A stretch of DNA of 64,000 nt from Terebella lapidaria (GCA_949152475.1 OX424558.1:35536651-35600650), one strand, 5' to 3'. Numbered from the stretch's first letter, positions 25,415-37,640 are shown. The notes: a model not told the origin generated them from the sequence alone. Program-made: numbers and translations.

Positions 25415-27952
25415 ATGAGTCAAAATTTTCAATCTTTAAAGGACGTGGCACAGATGTTGAGTGCCGAAGAGTCTGGTGAAGAACTGCAAACTGTTGAAGA
25501 CATATTGAGGTGGCCGAAAAATGAGATGTATCAGTGGTTGCAGAAAAATCATCTTCCAAAGAGCGGGCGCAACAAAGACATCCTGGCCAAGCGAATATTC
25601 CGTCACATGATGGGCGATGACACTTCAGATGAAGACGAAGAGACACAGGATGCAGAGCAAGCTTGTCACCCAACTCTCCCTGTGTGTCCTGGTGAGATTT
25701 TGAAACAATCATTACAACATCCTTTTTTGCAATTAATTACAAATGTAGCATTTGTATCGTTATTTTATCAACATTCCAACAAATACTTCTTTCATTTTTG
25801 TACTTGAGTGTAGGAAAGGATGATGAACAGTGGAAAGAATTGACACAACCAGAGCAACTGCCAAATGTCAGAGAAGATGTCATGAATTACTACCTCCATG
25901 GCAAAAACCCCATCACTGGTGGACAGAAGAACTGTCGCCGTTATTTGGATAAAGCACGGAGATACAGCAAAGAACCCAAGTACATTGGTGAACTTGGTGT
26001 ATGTGACATAGACGATTTCACTATTGTCAAGAGTCATGTAAGGCCGTCAATGCGGAAAGGACTCTATTATTGTACTGTGACACTGTACAAAGACACTGGC
26101 TTAGTGGCAACTGGATCCTGTGAGTGTAAAGTTGGAGCAACAGGCCTCTGTGCACACATCGGTGGAGTCCTTCTACGCTTGGTGAGGCTGCGTAATCCAT
26201 GCACTTACCAGCTTTGTGGATGGGGAATGCCAGGTACCAGTATCCGAAAGGCTGTCAACCCTCAGAAGCTTTTCGATATCAATTGGTGGCCAGGGAAATC
26301 AGACCCCAAAAAACCATGGCCTTATCAGTACAAAGCTGGACCCTGTGGAGATGATTGCCATGAAAGTTTCCTCCGGGAGGTTTTGGATGGTTTGGAAACC
26401 GCTAACCCATCCTGTACTCTGTATGTGCACAAGCGCAAAACACAGTTTGACATAAGTCCATTTGTTGATTCCTTCATGGCGCCCTGTGTGATTGATGATT
26501 CTGTTGACCTTCATGAAGCATGGGTGCAAGACTTGCTCAAGGACTATGCCGCTGACCTGAACATGCCTGTTGACCTGGCGGTCATGTTGGAGAAAGCGAC
26601 CAGAGGACAGGGCTGCAACCCACTTTGGCTCCAAGCTCGTCATCTGATTCTCACCGCATCCAACTTCAGAACCATCGTTAATCGGCGAGAAGACACTGCT
26701 CCAGAGAACCTGCTTAGGTATCTCTGTGGATACAAACAGATTCCCAAGACAAAAGCCATGCAGTATGGCACCAGATGTGAGAATAAAGCCCGGAGAAAAT
26801 ATATGAAGCATCATCAACAGTCTTGCAGCCATGGAGAACAGGTTGTGAAGGTTCAGTCGGTCGGTCTGGTTGTGTCAACACAGCATCCCTACCTTGGAGC
26901 GAGTTTGGACGGTTATGTCAACTGCCCAAAATGTGGGAAAGGTGGCCTGGAAATCAAGTGCCCTTGGAAATTCAGGTTTGTTTTTTGTCAATTTAGCCTC
27001 AGTTCACAATTGCCTACATACATGTATACAAAAGGCTTGTTTGCATATAGAATGGTGTTTGTATTTGTCCACTAATTGGTGTATGTATTTGTAATTGAGT
27101 AATACTCTCCTGAATGAATTTACAGATCTTAGTTCTGTAGCCTACATTGGCTAACACAAATTTTCAAAACAAATATGCCGGCAGAGGCTATTACTGGTGG
27201 AAATCCTACAGACTCGTCTAATAATTTCGTGTGGCCTACTTAAGTTTGTTGGTCATGTTTGGTTAAATGTTGTTTTGTTTTGGTTTGTTGATACTATAGT
27301 GCAAGTACAGATGATCTCGCAGCATGTCCAGTGACAAAGGTTTGTTATTTCCTCACACAACTGTCCCTTATTTTTTAGGACTCTGTTAATAAGTTTTTAC
27401 TTTCTCAATTAATATAAGATATTTCTACTTGAGAAAATAATAGGTCATTTGCAATGGATTTGTTTAGGTCTCTTTATTTATTGGATTCAGGAGACTGAGA
27501 CCCTGTGAGATAGGGCAAGAACCAGACGCCTTCTGCACAACCAATGACCAGCAAGCCTTGGAGCTCAAGCCTCACCACAAGTACTGGTTTCAAGTCCAAG
27601 GACAAATGGCGGTGACGGGCCTACAGTGGACTGATTTTGTTGTCTTCACTTATAGGTAGACTTTAAGCATAAATAAATGTACAGTTTTTGATTTTTTTCA
27701 TGGATGTGTAGGTCATATCGGAAAAGTACACAACATTGTAGGCTTTTCGTATTTTAGTATCGAATATCCTTTTAAGTATTCTTGAGTGTCAGTTAATTGT
27801 CTTTCAGAGGAATTTCTGTGCAGAGGATCGAGTTTAATGCCAAGGTGTGGGAGGAGAATATGCTGCCGAAGCTGAGAACATTCTTCACAAAGTTCAGAGT
27901 GGCTGAATTTTTCACTGGCAGAATCAAGAAAAATTTGAATCTGTACAAATAG
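25415..27952 (+). CDS. SAP/SWIM/YqaJ nuclease-like protein of ISL2EU element
   Basis: Second protein of ISL2EU elements; its exact role in transposition is not settled. Exons: 25415-25691, 25814-26975, 27300-27339, ~27492-27655 and 27808-27952; most junctions keep frame across GT-AG introns. The join between segments 3 and 4 is unresolved, since simple joining meets a stop, so a boundary or small indel is uncertain. Residues ~30-65 resemble a SAP DNA-binding motif. A SWIM zinc site has C195, C197, C205 and H207. The YqaJ exonuclease-type core has E415, D458 and E472-x-K474 (GLEIKCPW), then a QVQGQ motif in segment 4. The last exon ends ...NLNLYK, stop. AATAAA lies at 28276. The ATG at 25415 is the first in frame; the nearby upstream ATG runs into a stop. 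Expected length is ~590 aa. Confidence 0.85.
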
Positions 27953-28275
27953 GTGCGCTGTTATATTTGGTAAAGTAAAGTATATGGTTTGAGATAGTAT
28001 TTGGACATATTATCTAGAATGTTTGTATGAAGTTGATCAACGAAGAATATTAAGTGTACATATACATAATGTATTTCACAATGACTTGAAGAAACATTCA
28101 GGCAATGTGTATGATGCTAGAATGTGAATATTAAAATTTATATCCATAAACATGATAAATGGCAAAGTAAACACGAGTAAAAAACAAGTATTGACATTGT
28201 TGTACCAATGTTATGGTGTCAGTATTGTTGCAAGTCTAGAAAATTCAGTGACCATTAAATAACTTCAACTGGCAG

Positions 28276-28281
28276 AATAAA
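28276..28281 (+). terminator. Possible poly-A signal of the YqaJ gene
   Basis: AATAAA, 324 bp after the stop codon at 27952 and before the convergent transposase gene. Chance occurrence is possible in AT-rich DNA. Confidence 0.35.
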
Positions 28282-28845
28282 TCTTGCTTGAATTTCTATT
28301 CTTGCAAATGTTGTAATTTGTGAGATTTTTTTCAAAGCATGCACCAAAAAAATGTATGTGTAGGTCAGCGTAGTTGAGAAAATTATAAGGTCTGCATACT
28401 TGTGGAAATTGCAAGATCATACATAATTTGTGTATCTGAAGTGGAAAACATAACCTCTATCTAGTGAACCGCTTGTTGATCTATTATTAACAAAATTATA
28501 TAGATTCAAATCAATATCAATGGGTTGGTCCAGACAGAAACATTACATTCCAAAGCAAAACTTCCCACTCTCATTGACTTGCATATATTACACATAACAT
28601 TTGTGAGAATTTAATTACAATCACTCCAAAATTTAGTTAAATATGAAATGAAGTGGACTAGGTTGGAAATATGGCAAAATATTGGGACACTCAGATGCTG
28701 CTATTATGACCAATGATTCTGTCAGGACCAGTCTGGTTCAGGGAAATGGGACACAATTAGTATTACGAATGTTTTACTTTGCACTACAAATATACATACA
28801 TGTACACAAATCATGAAAAACATGTATGACAACAATGAATACTGA

Positions 28846-31377
28846 TTAGACTGCATTGTTACAAAAAGCAGGCAAGTCAAGTGGATTATCTGCACTTGTG
28901 CCTGGCATGAAAAGTGGAGGTAACAGATTAGTGAAAGCAAAACAGTTTGTTATGATCTGCTGTGCAGTAGGTATTCTGGAGATGGGGAAAGTGGTTTGAA
29001 GTAAGCGGTAGTTCTTAGCCTGCTCCATTTTCATTTCAACCACTATACGGGGTTCTGCTATGTCTGTAGTTTTAAAGAAATGATAGTCTGACATCTGTGA
29101 TTTGGACGGAACCTTTGGTGGGAGAATGATGTCAACATCAGATGGAGCTAGATCTTGCACTTCGAAACCTTTGTCAGCCATGATAGACATGCCAGATGGC
29201 GTCAAGTCCAGGACTCGTTCATCCTCCACAATGTGGCGGTCTGATGCTCTCCCTCCCCATGCTGAACTGATATGCATGACATGGCCATCTGGTGTTACAC
29301 CAATCAGCACTTTGATAGTATTGTGATGCTTGTACTCCGACCATGTCACAGCCTGCGCCTCCAGACCGGACGGTTTTTCTGTGAAGAACTCAGTGCAATC
29401 ATACACTGCATAACAATTAGCATGATTTATAAAATGATTTGGCATGTTCATCAGCACTTCTTCTTTTGTTGGCAAGTAAACAAATGAAACGGAATGCTGA
29501 TAAATGAACTGAGTCCAAGTAGTAACGATCCGTGACACTGCAGAAACAGAAACTTTGAACATGTATGACAAATGTTCTTGAAGCAGTCCCAAACGATACC
29601 ACACCATGGTCATCAGGAATTCTGAAGCCATATCCAGCTGGCGACTCGGACCCGGTCTTGACCCATCTCCTCGGCCCTGTGTGCTGGCACCACCCCAGTA
29701 CTTTAGCTCGCCGCTTCCGTGTTTCCTCAGCGAGCTCAGAATCACCAAGAAGGTCGTGAATTTTGTGAAGCCAGTGAGGAATCTGGTTTTTTTTGTCGCT
29801 GATAGACAAATCCTGCACATTTATATCAGGCATCAGAGTTTGGCATGCAAAATCCTTGGTTTCCGGTTTGGGACAGCGACATGTTCCACATCCAGAGGTT
29901 TGGATGCTACTGTCCACCAGGAATGTTGGCTGCTCCAACGTTGAGTCAACCACAACAGAACTGGTCTCTGGTAACTCTGAAGGCGACTGCTCTGGAACAT
30001 CAGTGTCTGATCCCACTTGACGCTCACGGATAGCCTCACATGGATTGCGCCTTGCTGTTCGCTGTTCTGCAACAGGCTTACTGGGAAAAACTGTGGGGAA
30101 AGCCTTTGGATCACTTTTGATAATGTGACAGACAGTGACTATGGCATCATTAAATTAGAAATAAATTGACATTTCAATGACTGAGCAGAGCCGAGAGAAT
30201 GCAAAATGAATTTAAAAAAAAGCATGAAACCGGTGTACCATATACATGATATATTAATTTCCTACCTGTGGAGGCTCACACCGGTGGTTTGAGAATTGTT
30301 GGTACACAAAGGGACACAGCAGTAGGTTCTGTTCTGCGTCACCTTCTTAACTAATGATCTGCAAAGTATATGAAAACAATCGGGTTAGTGCAGTACACAG
30401 AGTATGCCTTAGCCACTACTTGGCACATATTGCATAATATATTGCTACTAAGCACATATAATTGTTGCAAGCAATGCCAATTAAGAATACAATACTACAT
30501 CTGTATGTACAGCGATGTAGCAGGTCAGCAATATTATAAATGATATGTCTATGACAATACAGAGAGTCTTCCATTTTGTATATGTTGATACATACATTTG
30601 TAAATTAGTGTAATATAAAACATGTCATTCTAGTGACATACACTTGAGCAAACCACTTGTCATGAAGCCGATTGACAAGGGAATCCTTCCTTCCTGTGCA
30701 AGACAAGCCTCTCGCTTTCAGTAACGCATATAGGTCTTCCTTTTTCATTTGGCGCAACTTCTCCTTGCTAGGTTTCTCTAGGTCCTGGACGCAGACCTGT
30801 AAAAATAGAAGATGTGTGCTAAATTAAAATATCTATGTCTAGCATTGAATATCTAATAGACATCCATATGAACAGATGCACAATACAATGGCAGCGCCAT
30901 TCACATTGCTTCTGAACCTCATCGAACCCAATGCATGTAATGCATCAATCAATCATAACAATATATCATCAATATGTATGTCGCAGTGAATTGGCCAAAA
31001 GGTAATCTATGATAATTATGGCGAATATGTGATGGTCTTTTATCCGATTTATAACAAGGGAAATTCATTGAAAAACCAGAGGGTCGCGCCTGTAAACGTA
31101 TTTATGGCTGAATGGTGGGCCGGTAACCTACAGCTCTATTGGTTGCTGCCCGCTTCGAAGTGGGCGATAAAAGGAGTTTCAGGTGATATCCCTGCCCAAA
31201 AGCATCATTAAGTTGGCAATTGTTGAGTTATACTATAATATTTTAACAAAAAGTCCTATTTTCTCTCATTTTCACAAGTTTTCGACAAATATATCACACA
31301 ATTTGTCGTTTACAAACCTGCGAAGCGTATGCGTGATCACTTTCCAAAGTTGTCATGTTGTCATCACTACTGTACAT
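28846..31377 (-). CDS. SAP-THAP-DDE transposase of ISL2EU element (damaged)
   Basis: DNA transposase, DDE_Tnp_4/ISL2EU type. Exons read downwards: 31377-31318 (starts MYSSDDN), 30796-30652, 30358-30266 and 30113-28846; joins keep frame with GT-AG borders. Exon 2 encodes a SAP motif (...MKKEDLYALLKARGL...). Exon 3 encodes the start of a THAP zinc finger (YCCVPLCTNN). Exon 4 opens with the finger's closing motif (AFPTVF). The intervening ~40 residues with the last Cys and His have no room in the 152-bp gap, so that exon is deleted. Then comes the helix-turn-helix-like stretch (VSAVSRI) and the catalytic acids D at 29398-29400 (YDCTEF), D at 29173-29175 (MADKGF) and E at 29035-29037 (IVVEMK). 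One frameshift lies at the A8 run 29787-29794. The ATG sits only 59 bp inside the right end. Confidence 0.88.
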
Positions 31378-31399
31378 GCCGGATACGGGAAAACGCAGT

Positions 31400-31411
31400 G
31401 GCGCCATCTGG
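31400..31411 (-). promoter_or_regulatory. YY1-like site in the right end
   Basis: On the minus strand CCAGATGGCGCC lies 25-36 bp inside the right terminus and just before the transposase ATG. The core ATGGCG matches YY1-type sites and could position transcription so close to the element end. Motif evidence only. Confidence 0.35.
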
Positions 31412-31420
31412 CGAATGCCA

Positions 31421-31435
31421 TTATGAAAATGTGGC
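31421..31435 (-). repeat. Right terminal inverted repeat of the ISL2EU element
   Basis: Reads GCCACATTTTCATAA on the minus strand; one mismatch to the left end. Followed by the AT target duplicate at 31436-31437. Confidence 0.92.
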
Positions 31436-32040
31436 ATTTGTATCCTTGTCTTTTCGAAGATATTAAATGTGAACAGCAAGACTTCATACTATGCAGAGTA
31501 TATATTCATCACATGTATTGTTGGTATTTTAATTATGTAAAATTAATCACATTGTGATTCTGCTATATTTTTGCACATCTGCAACTATGTCCCCATCAGA
31601 AAACTGAATTTGTAACTGACCCAGGCTGTCAATGAAAAGGATAGCTAAATGAATTATCAGGCTGGTTTATATAATAAATTTAGCAATCAGCATTGTGAAA
31701 CTGTGAAATCCAGTTGGACAAATGTAATCAAAAGCATCCAGATGTGTTGAATGTGTTTGTACTTCAGATGTGTTGAATGAGTTTGTACTTTGCCATACGA
31801 AACAACTGGCCGAAAATCGTTATCAAATATAATATCTAGATAAAAAGCAATCTATGATATCAATCGTCCATATCAACTTTGTATTTTGAAAAAGCACGTC
31901 CATATAAAATGAAGTGCAATATTGATCTAGTCGTGCGATCCAGGTGAAACATAGCTGTTGGCCAACCATGCATCGCTTCACGAAGCTAATTTCAGTAGAT
32001 TGCATCCACAATGTTAAGTTGTACTCATATCTCGTGACAC
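31436..32040 (+). repeat. Unit A2, part after the transposon
   Basis: Resumes the A2 sequence interrupted at 24735 and aligns with 16053-16460, with indels including a small local repeat of 'GTGTTGAATG(A/T)GTTTGTACTT' at ~31745-31790. No gene seen. Confidence 0.85.
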
Positions 32041-32044
32041 TTAA

Positions 32045-32464
32045 GGTAGTCCGCTCCAAAAACTGAGGGGAGGGGGTCAACGAGTTTTTTAAAATAAATA
32101 ACTGTATCAACATAATCTAGAGCTTAAAAATGATGACATATTTTATAGAGTAACTGTTCAGCATCCTAAAACTGAAAAGAAAATAGGGGGTCACCGTATC
32201 CGTTCGCGAGGAAAACACGATGCAAGATGTGAATATGGACTAAAAGTGTGCAAAAAAATGTCATTTTAGGTAAATGTGTGTGATTTTGATCGAATATATA
32301 GAAGAAACGAGCACGGTGACCTACTATTTTCTTTTCAGTATTGGAATGCTGACTCTATAAACTAGGGCTTACTCTATAAACTAGGGCATTTTGAAGGGAT
32401 AATATTCAAGAAATGACTTTAAAATTGTGACTCTTCGTTACCTCAATGTTCGTAGCGGACTACG
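32045..32464 (+). mobile_element. 420-bp TTAA-flanked MITE, complete copy
   Basis: Flanked by TTAA at 32041-32044 and 32465-32468. The left end is GGTAGTCCGCT and the inverted right end is CGTAGTCCGCT. Inside are long inverted arms (AGCATCCTAAAACTGAAAAG against CTTTTCAGTATTGGAATGCT), so the whole element can fold back. TTAA duplications are typical of piggyBac-type transposases, but the ends do not show a recognised piggyBac signature. No coding capacity. Other copies are at 3343 (truncated) and 59286. Confidence 0.88.
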
Positions 32465-32567
32465 TTAAACACACTGTCGATTGACAAAGTGGGTCGATAT
32501 TGGGGAACATCCTGGAAGCGAATTTAAGAGAGGTAACCCCAGTTCAGAACATCTGGAATTTACCGTA

Positions 32568-32855
32568 TCATATTATTTTACTGGTAAATGACTCACTTTT
32601 CAAATTGAACGAATTAACCATGGTATGACCACAAACAACAAAACAGGTCTCAAACAGCAAATTGTGGCATGACTTGAGTGGTGATATCCACATGTGAGAT
32701 TCGTGAAATGGGTACATGACATTGCACGCGTATGCACAATCAAGTGCACTAATTGAATGATAGTCGGTGCAAACTTGATTGAAGAAAAACAAAGAAACCA
32801 CTGCAGATGATATATCTACAGCCAACGTGAACACTGATACTAACACTAAACACAT
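32568..32855 (-). CDS. Candidate 95-aa secreted ORF (unrecognised)
   Basis: ATG at 32855, stop at 32568. The N-terminus is hydrophobic (MCLVLVSVFTLAVDISSAVV) like a signal peptide. A cysteine-bearing region follows (VCTDY, LDCAYACNV, KSCHNLL, ETCFVVCG). The LDCAYAC part is faintly like the helix of PAN/Apple domains, but the rest does not support this. It lies in one of the few parts of array A without a second copy in the window. No splice or poly-A evidence. May be chance. Confidence 0.2.
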   Translation of the reverse strand: MCLVLVSVFTLAVDISSAVVSLFFFNQVCTDYHSISALDCAYACNVMYPFHESHMWISPLKSCHNLLFETCFVVCGHTMVNSFNLKSESFTSKII

Positions 32856-33349
32856 GCGAGACTAATTAAAGGAAGACGAAGAAATTAGTGCCGAAAATTA
32901 ATTCTATCGACTAATGCAATCACGTCTAGCCAGCAATTTTTGCAACTATTGCCACCATACGCTAACGTATCTAGCAAGTTGGCGGGTTGGAGCCAAAGCC
33001 AAACCTGCATCATACTAAACACGTGATGTCGTCAAAACCAACGCGTGGTCATTTTCGTCGAACTCACTTTTAAAAAATCAGAAGTCAAAATCTATTGCCT
33101 GTACAACATATGGTCTGGAATAATTCATGTGACAAATGTAAAAGATGTAACATATGAATGTATGGACTGATGACACATTCTTCTTGCTGACATTCCCTTA
33201 AAAAGTGACGTTGGTTTCATTATATTCTTTACTCTATTAGAAGCAATTGATATCGAACTGATTTTGAGTAACGATATACTAGTTCCATTGACTTTTTTCT
33301 TGGCAAATGAGTGAGTTTACAATTATATATCATAGTAAATAGATTTTAC

Positions 33350-35550
33350 ATCTATCGTTACCAAAATCCATTACTTTAATCACATTGACGTCTAATATCA
33401 TTAGACTGACTGGGAATGTATACATAGTCAACTAAACACAACATGTGAGAGCGCCCGTGAGCCAATGTATAACAGAGAGTGGTAATAAACTATGACGTGC
33501 TTGGAGTCATTTATAATGCCTATTATAAATGTGGAAAGAGGTGATTGAAGACAGACTGTACGATAATTTAAACACAATTGGTTTAAGTCTCATTTATTAC
33601 GAGTGTAATGAAAACAACATCGTATCCACATGGTGAAGTCAGTCTGGTGGCTTTGGAAATACATGTTTTTTTCTGGCTTTCTTTTCGTTCGATTGCTAGG
33701 TATTATGTTGCACTAACCAAAATCTTGTCAATAACTGATGGTACGATGTTCTTATACAACATAGTATAATATAATCCACCACACATACATTTGGGATGTT
33801 GATATTGATACTTCTGGTGATCCCCGTCACCTTCTATCTATGTCTGTCAGCCATAAAATTTCAGCCAAAAAATGATTATTTCAATAGTTCGTACAATGCG
33901 TACATGAACAATTCATTATATTTCACGTAGACCCAATGCCATTGTCCATTGTCCACCAATTATAGTCGAAGATTTATCGAGAAGAAATTTTATTCACGAA
34001 GATTCGTATCATTAGAAGGCAGGAAGTCTGAGCAATTTTGCTGACAGTTTCATGATCTGTTTACGGCTGCGTAATTGATATTGACTGTGAGGATTTGTTT
34101 TATGTGGTGCACTCCTCAGAGTGAGACCATGGATTGAACGGATTAATTGAAAACGAGAAAAAAAACATATTGGCCTACGCGAACAACGGGTAAGGAAAGT
34201 CTTTCTTTATGGGCGAAACCAGATATAAAATGTGTTTTTCTTAAATGCACAACAAAGGCAAGGCCCCTGATAAAGCAATAGACACATTGGGGAATAGGTT
34301 TTTCTTGAGACTGGCACTGGAGATTGCAAGAGACAAACGTGCAACCGGTGTCGTACAAAAGAGAAGCTCTGAGAAAAACCTTCGGATCTATCATATAGAC
34401 GATACCTGATACCTGGTTTGTGCATTAAAATTGTGTTAGTTGATATCTCAAGATTACCTAATGAAAGTAGAGTAAGATAAACTGTAATCTTATCCAGGAT
34501 ATTATTCAGAATGCCCAGGTCGTATTGCATGATTAGATGCAATTGATGTGAATAATTGATGAAGTCCTGATGATCTAGGTACTGAACTAGGTGATCTAAT
34601 TGATTATCTCGGCACAACTTGGGTTCTTGCTCATCCAGCAAATCAGTTCATGAGGCTAATTTAAGTACACTGCAGTCATAGTAGAAAAGTGCCGTACTCT
34701 ATAATATGGGACATGAACAAATAGATATATCACGCTGGATTCTTCAACGGGGTTCAGGATTGTAGGAATGTACTAGGATTGTATGGGTTATGTAAATATA
34801 TTTATCAATATCACCTACAAAACTTATGTCCAATCAACATGGGGTGATATCAGAATTGGAAACGAATCTGCCATGTCATCAGTTGTGTTGCTTGTATGTG
34901 AGTTTCAAGAACCAGTATATGGCGATGTGCCCGCTGCAGGGAGATAATTGAAAGATTGATACTTGGAATGTCATCCGCATTTGAACCAGACTGGTTCGAA
35001 TTTGCCAATCGGCTTTGTGAAATCCCAGTTGGACAAATGTCATCAAAATCATCCTGATGTGTTGAATAGGGCAGGGAGGTCATAGGAGGCCGTCATGGTG
35101 TGATTTTCGGTGACAAACAAACATACACCTATTGTTATTTTGAGTAGAACTCCTTTCAAAACTCACATTCACCAGGTAACACAAAAGGTGTGTTAAAAAC
35201 ATGACGTCACGTAACTTGACAGCTCTATGAACGTATACTGTGAATAATAGTTCATTAGCGAAATGTCATCCAACACAACTGACCGAAAATAAGAAAAATA
35301 AAGAATAATAAACATAATCCAATTAACGATATCAATCGTTCATATCAACTGTGTATGCCAAACAGTCCGTACAGATAAAAATGACGCTCAATATTGATCT
35401 AGTCTTGCGATCCAGGTAGAAAATGGCTTCTGCTCACCCAATCATATCAATTCATGAAGCTAATTTCAGTACTATGCAGTCACGGTGGGAAGTTTGTACT
35501 CCAATCATGTGGCATATTAGCACAAGAAATAATCTTCAATGAGATGGAAA
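33350..35550 (+). repeat. Diverged unit A3
   Basis: Blocks follow A1/A2 order. About 33360-33480 matches 13040-13140. About 34020-34140 matches 14040-14170. About 34440-34690 matches 14470-14680. About 34850-35080 matches 14880-15060 and 16290-16340. Identity is clearly lower than between A1 and A2. No gene seen. Confidence 0.7.
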
Positions 35551-35646
35551 GAATTTAGATCGGCAATGTGAGTCGATATTGGGAAACATTCTGAAGGTCA
35601 GAGTATGTTTTTTACTTGCTGTAAATTGATTGAATTAGTATTCAAT

Positions 35647-35749
35647 GTAAGTATCAATCTATTACCACCAATATAGCCAAATTTTGATGATTCCGATAGG
35701 AAACGTAAAATACAACAATTTGCAATAGAAACAAAGCCCGGCCAAATAC
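35647..35749 (+). repeat. Short interspersed block, copy 2 of 3
   Basis: Begins GTAAGTATCAATCTATTACC and ends near AAAGCCCGGCCAAATAC. It matches 55199-55301 at over 90% and 8840-8930 more weakly. Unclassified. Confidence 0.75.
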
Positions 35750-37640
35750 CACGAAATAAAGTTGGTGTATTATGGAATATTGCCACTCTGTGGCGTTATA
35801 TCCCACAAGCGTAGTATACAATCGTATGTTACAAAATTTAGTTGGGTACTGGCGAGTCGCCCCAGTTCTAATGCCCACAAACACGAAACAGATCACTGAC
35901 CTATATCTCAAGGCAGGAAATCTGGACAGTTCCGTTGACGTGTTCACGATCTGTTTACGGCTGTGTAATTGATACAAATTGACCGTGAAAAGCGGTGGTT
36001 TTCTCCCAACATCGCCCAGGAACAAACCACATTGATTGAAAATCTAACAACAGCATGTGTCAGATACAGAAACGATTATAGGGTACGAGAGCAAAGAACG
36101 AAGTAAAACTTTCACAAAAGTAGGTAGACACAAATGATTAATCTGTAGGATCAGTAAGATATCACAGCCCTATAGAGAATAATATTCACTCTGTACAGCC
36201 ATGCCATATTGATGTTTAAATACATGACCATGATGGGAAATGTTGGTTTAGTCGTGTGCTCTAGGTATTGATTCGATCTGTGCTATTTCACAATTAAGTA
36301 GTTACCAAATCAAAGTTAAGTAGGGAATCTACGGAGCGTGCATCCGTACATTAATCTTGCCGGTTGCTTATTTGCACGCTCATGGATATGGACGAGGTTA
36401 ATTTTCTGGATTGAGTGGGAATGGGAGTTGGATTGGCAGCGTTGGTATGGTAAGAACGTTTGGTGAGTAAATGAAACTAATTTGGAAGATTTGGATATGC
36501 CACGAAGATGCTTACAGATGATCCACAATGATTAGTCCTTCTTGAAATTTGTCACTATTATACTCTGACAATTTAATGAGATGCCAAGGTCGTACCACTG
36601 GATGAACTGACAGTGATGCACAGTTTGAAGTACGATCTCACATATATATCTGAGTCTGATCTGTTAATCAATTATTGATTAGACTGGGATGTCAATGTTT
36701 GTGGAATTGTGACATATGCCACACATCGGGCAGAAAAAAATCTTGTCGGGAGAATTTGTTTCACTCCTAGTTTGTATGTGGTCTGTGATGTGGACTTCGG
36801 TGTTTCAAATGTCTAATGGTCTTTGCTGTCATGACTGAAATTGTAACCACAAGCGGAGTGCAGTTAGAGGCAAATCTGGAGTATAAAGGTAGAAAAAGAA
36901 ATACGGTGGAGGGTTATCCGTTCCGAGTCCTCGAGCACCAGACGAACACGCCATATTTAGCACTAGCAATGTTGAATTTTCGCAAAACCAACACTTTGTA
37001 AAACTAACGATTGAATCACTACACACTGCCGTTTTACCAGTATTCCAATGTCCCGTTCATGTCTGCCCGAATCTTGCAAAATGGCTTCTGTTATGTTTAA
37101 GGAGGAGTAAGATTAGAAGCAAAATTATCGCTGACTGAAGTGTTCTTTCCAGCACTGCAGTGTTGTCTACAAGTACCGTCACAGGCGAGATGAACTGTTT
37201 GCAATGGCAATATCTGATACATGGAATGTTATCTATCACTCCTTTGATGATGTATCATTCTGGATTTGACACATAAGGACGTGCCATATCTGCAGAGGCA
37301 GAGTGCTTATGGACTGAACAGTTTAACTTTGTTGTCGGTCATGTTAATTTTCCGTTTTGTGGATGGCGTGATGTGTTACATCAGTTTGGCGGGCATTTAT
37401 TTTCATGAAATGTGTGATGTTTCCATGCGATTTAGAGAAAGAAAACTTAATTGAATTTGCATGGAAAAATATCCAGTTCTCGAACGGGAAGGCAGCCATG
37501 GCCGTCTTCTCGTTGTATTCTTCCCTATAGACAATCGCATCTCAGAGGGATTGGTATCGATTGGTGAGGAATTATACTATTAAACCAACGCAGTCATTAT
37601 ATTGAGGTGAATCACATCTTTTATTAATATTACGCCTTCC

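Larger units (their letters stand above)
24736..31435. mobile_element. ISL2EU-like DNA transposon, 6,700 bp
   Basis: A cut-and-paste DNA transposon. Ends: GCCTCATTTTCATAA at 24736-24750 and, inverted, GCCACATTTTCATAA from 31435 to 31421 (14 of 15 match), with weaker similarity further in (GTATCCGG in both). AT flanks both ends (24734-24735, 31436-31437). The A1 paralogue at 16053-16054 shows the site without it. A DDE_Tnp_4-type transposase paired with a YqaJ-type nuclease, and a 2-bp duplication, are the hallmarks known for ISL2EU. Two convergent genes fill it, with stop codons ~0.9 kb apart. The transposase has one frameshift and lacks the THAP centre, so this copy likely cannot move on its own. 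It arrived after the A1/A2 duplication. Confidence 0.93.

Noticed and set aside
26299-26832. 177-codon minus-strand frame
   Set aside because: It lies wholly inside the YqaJ coding exon on the other strand and has no recognisable domain; it is a shadow.
30059-30105. Strong-looking acceptor (CCCCACAG) for transposase exon 4
   Set aside because: Using it puts a stop codon in the joined frame almost at once; the acceptor ending at 30114 keeps the frame and the THAP closing motif.
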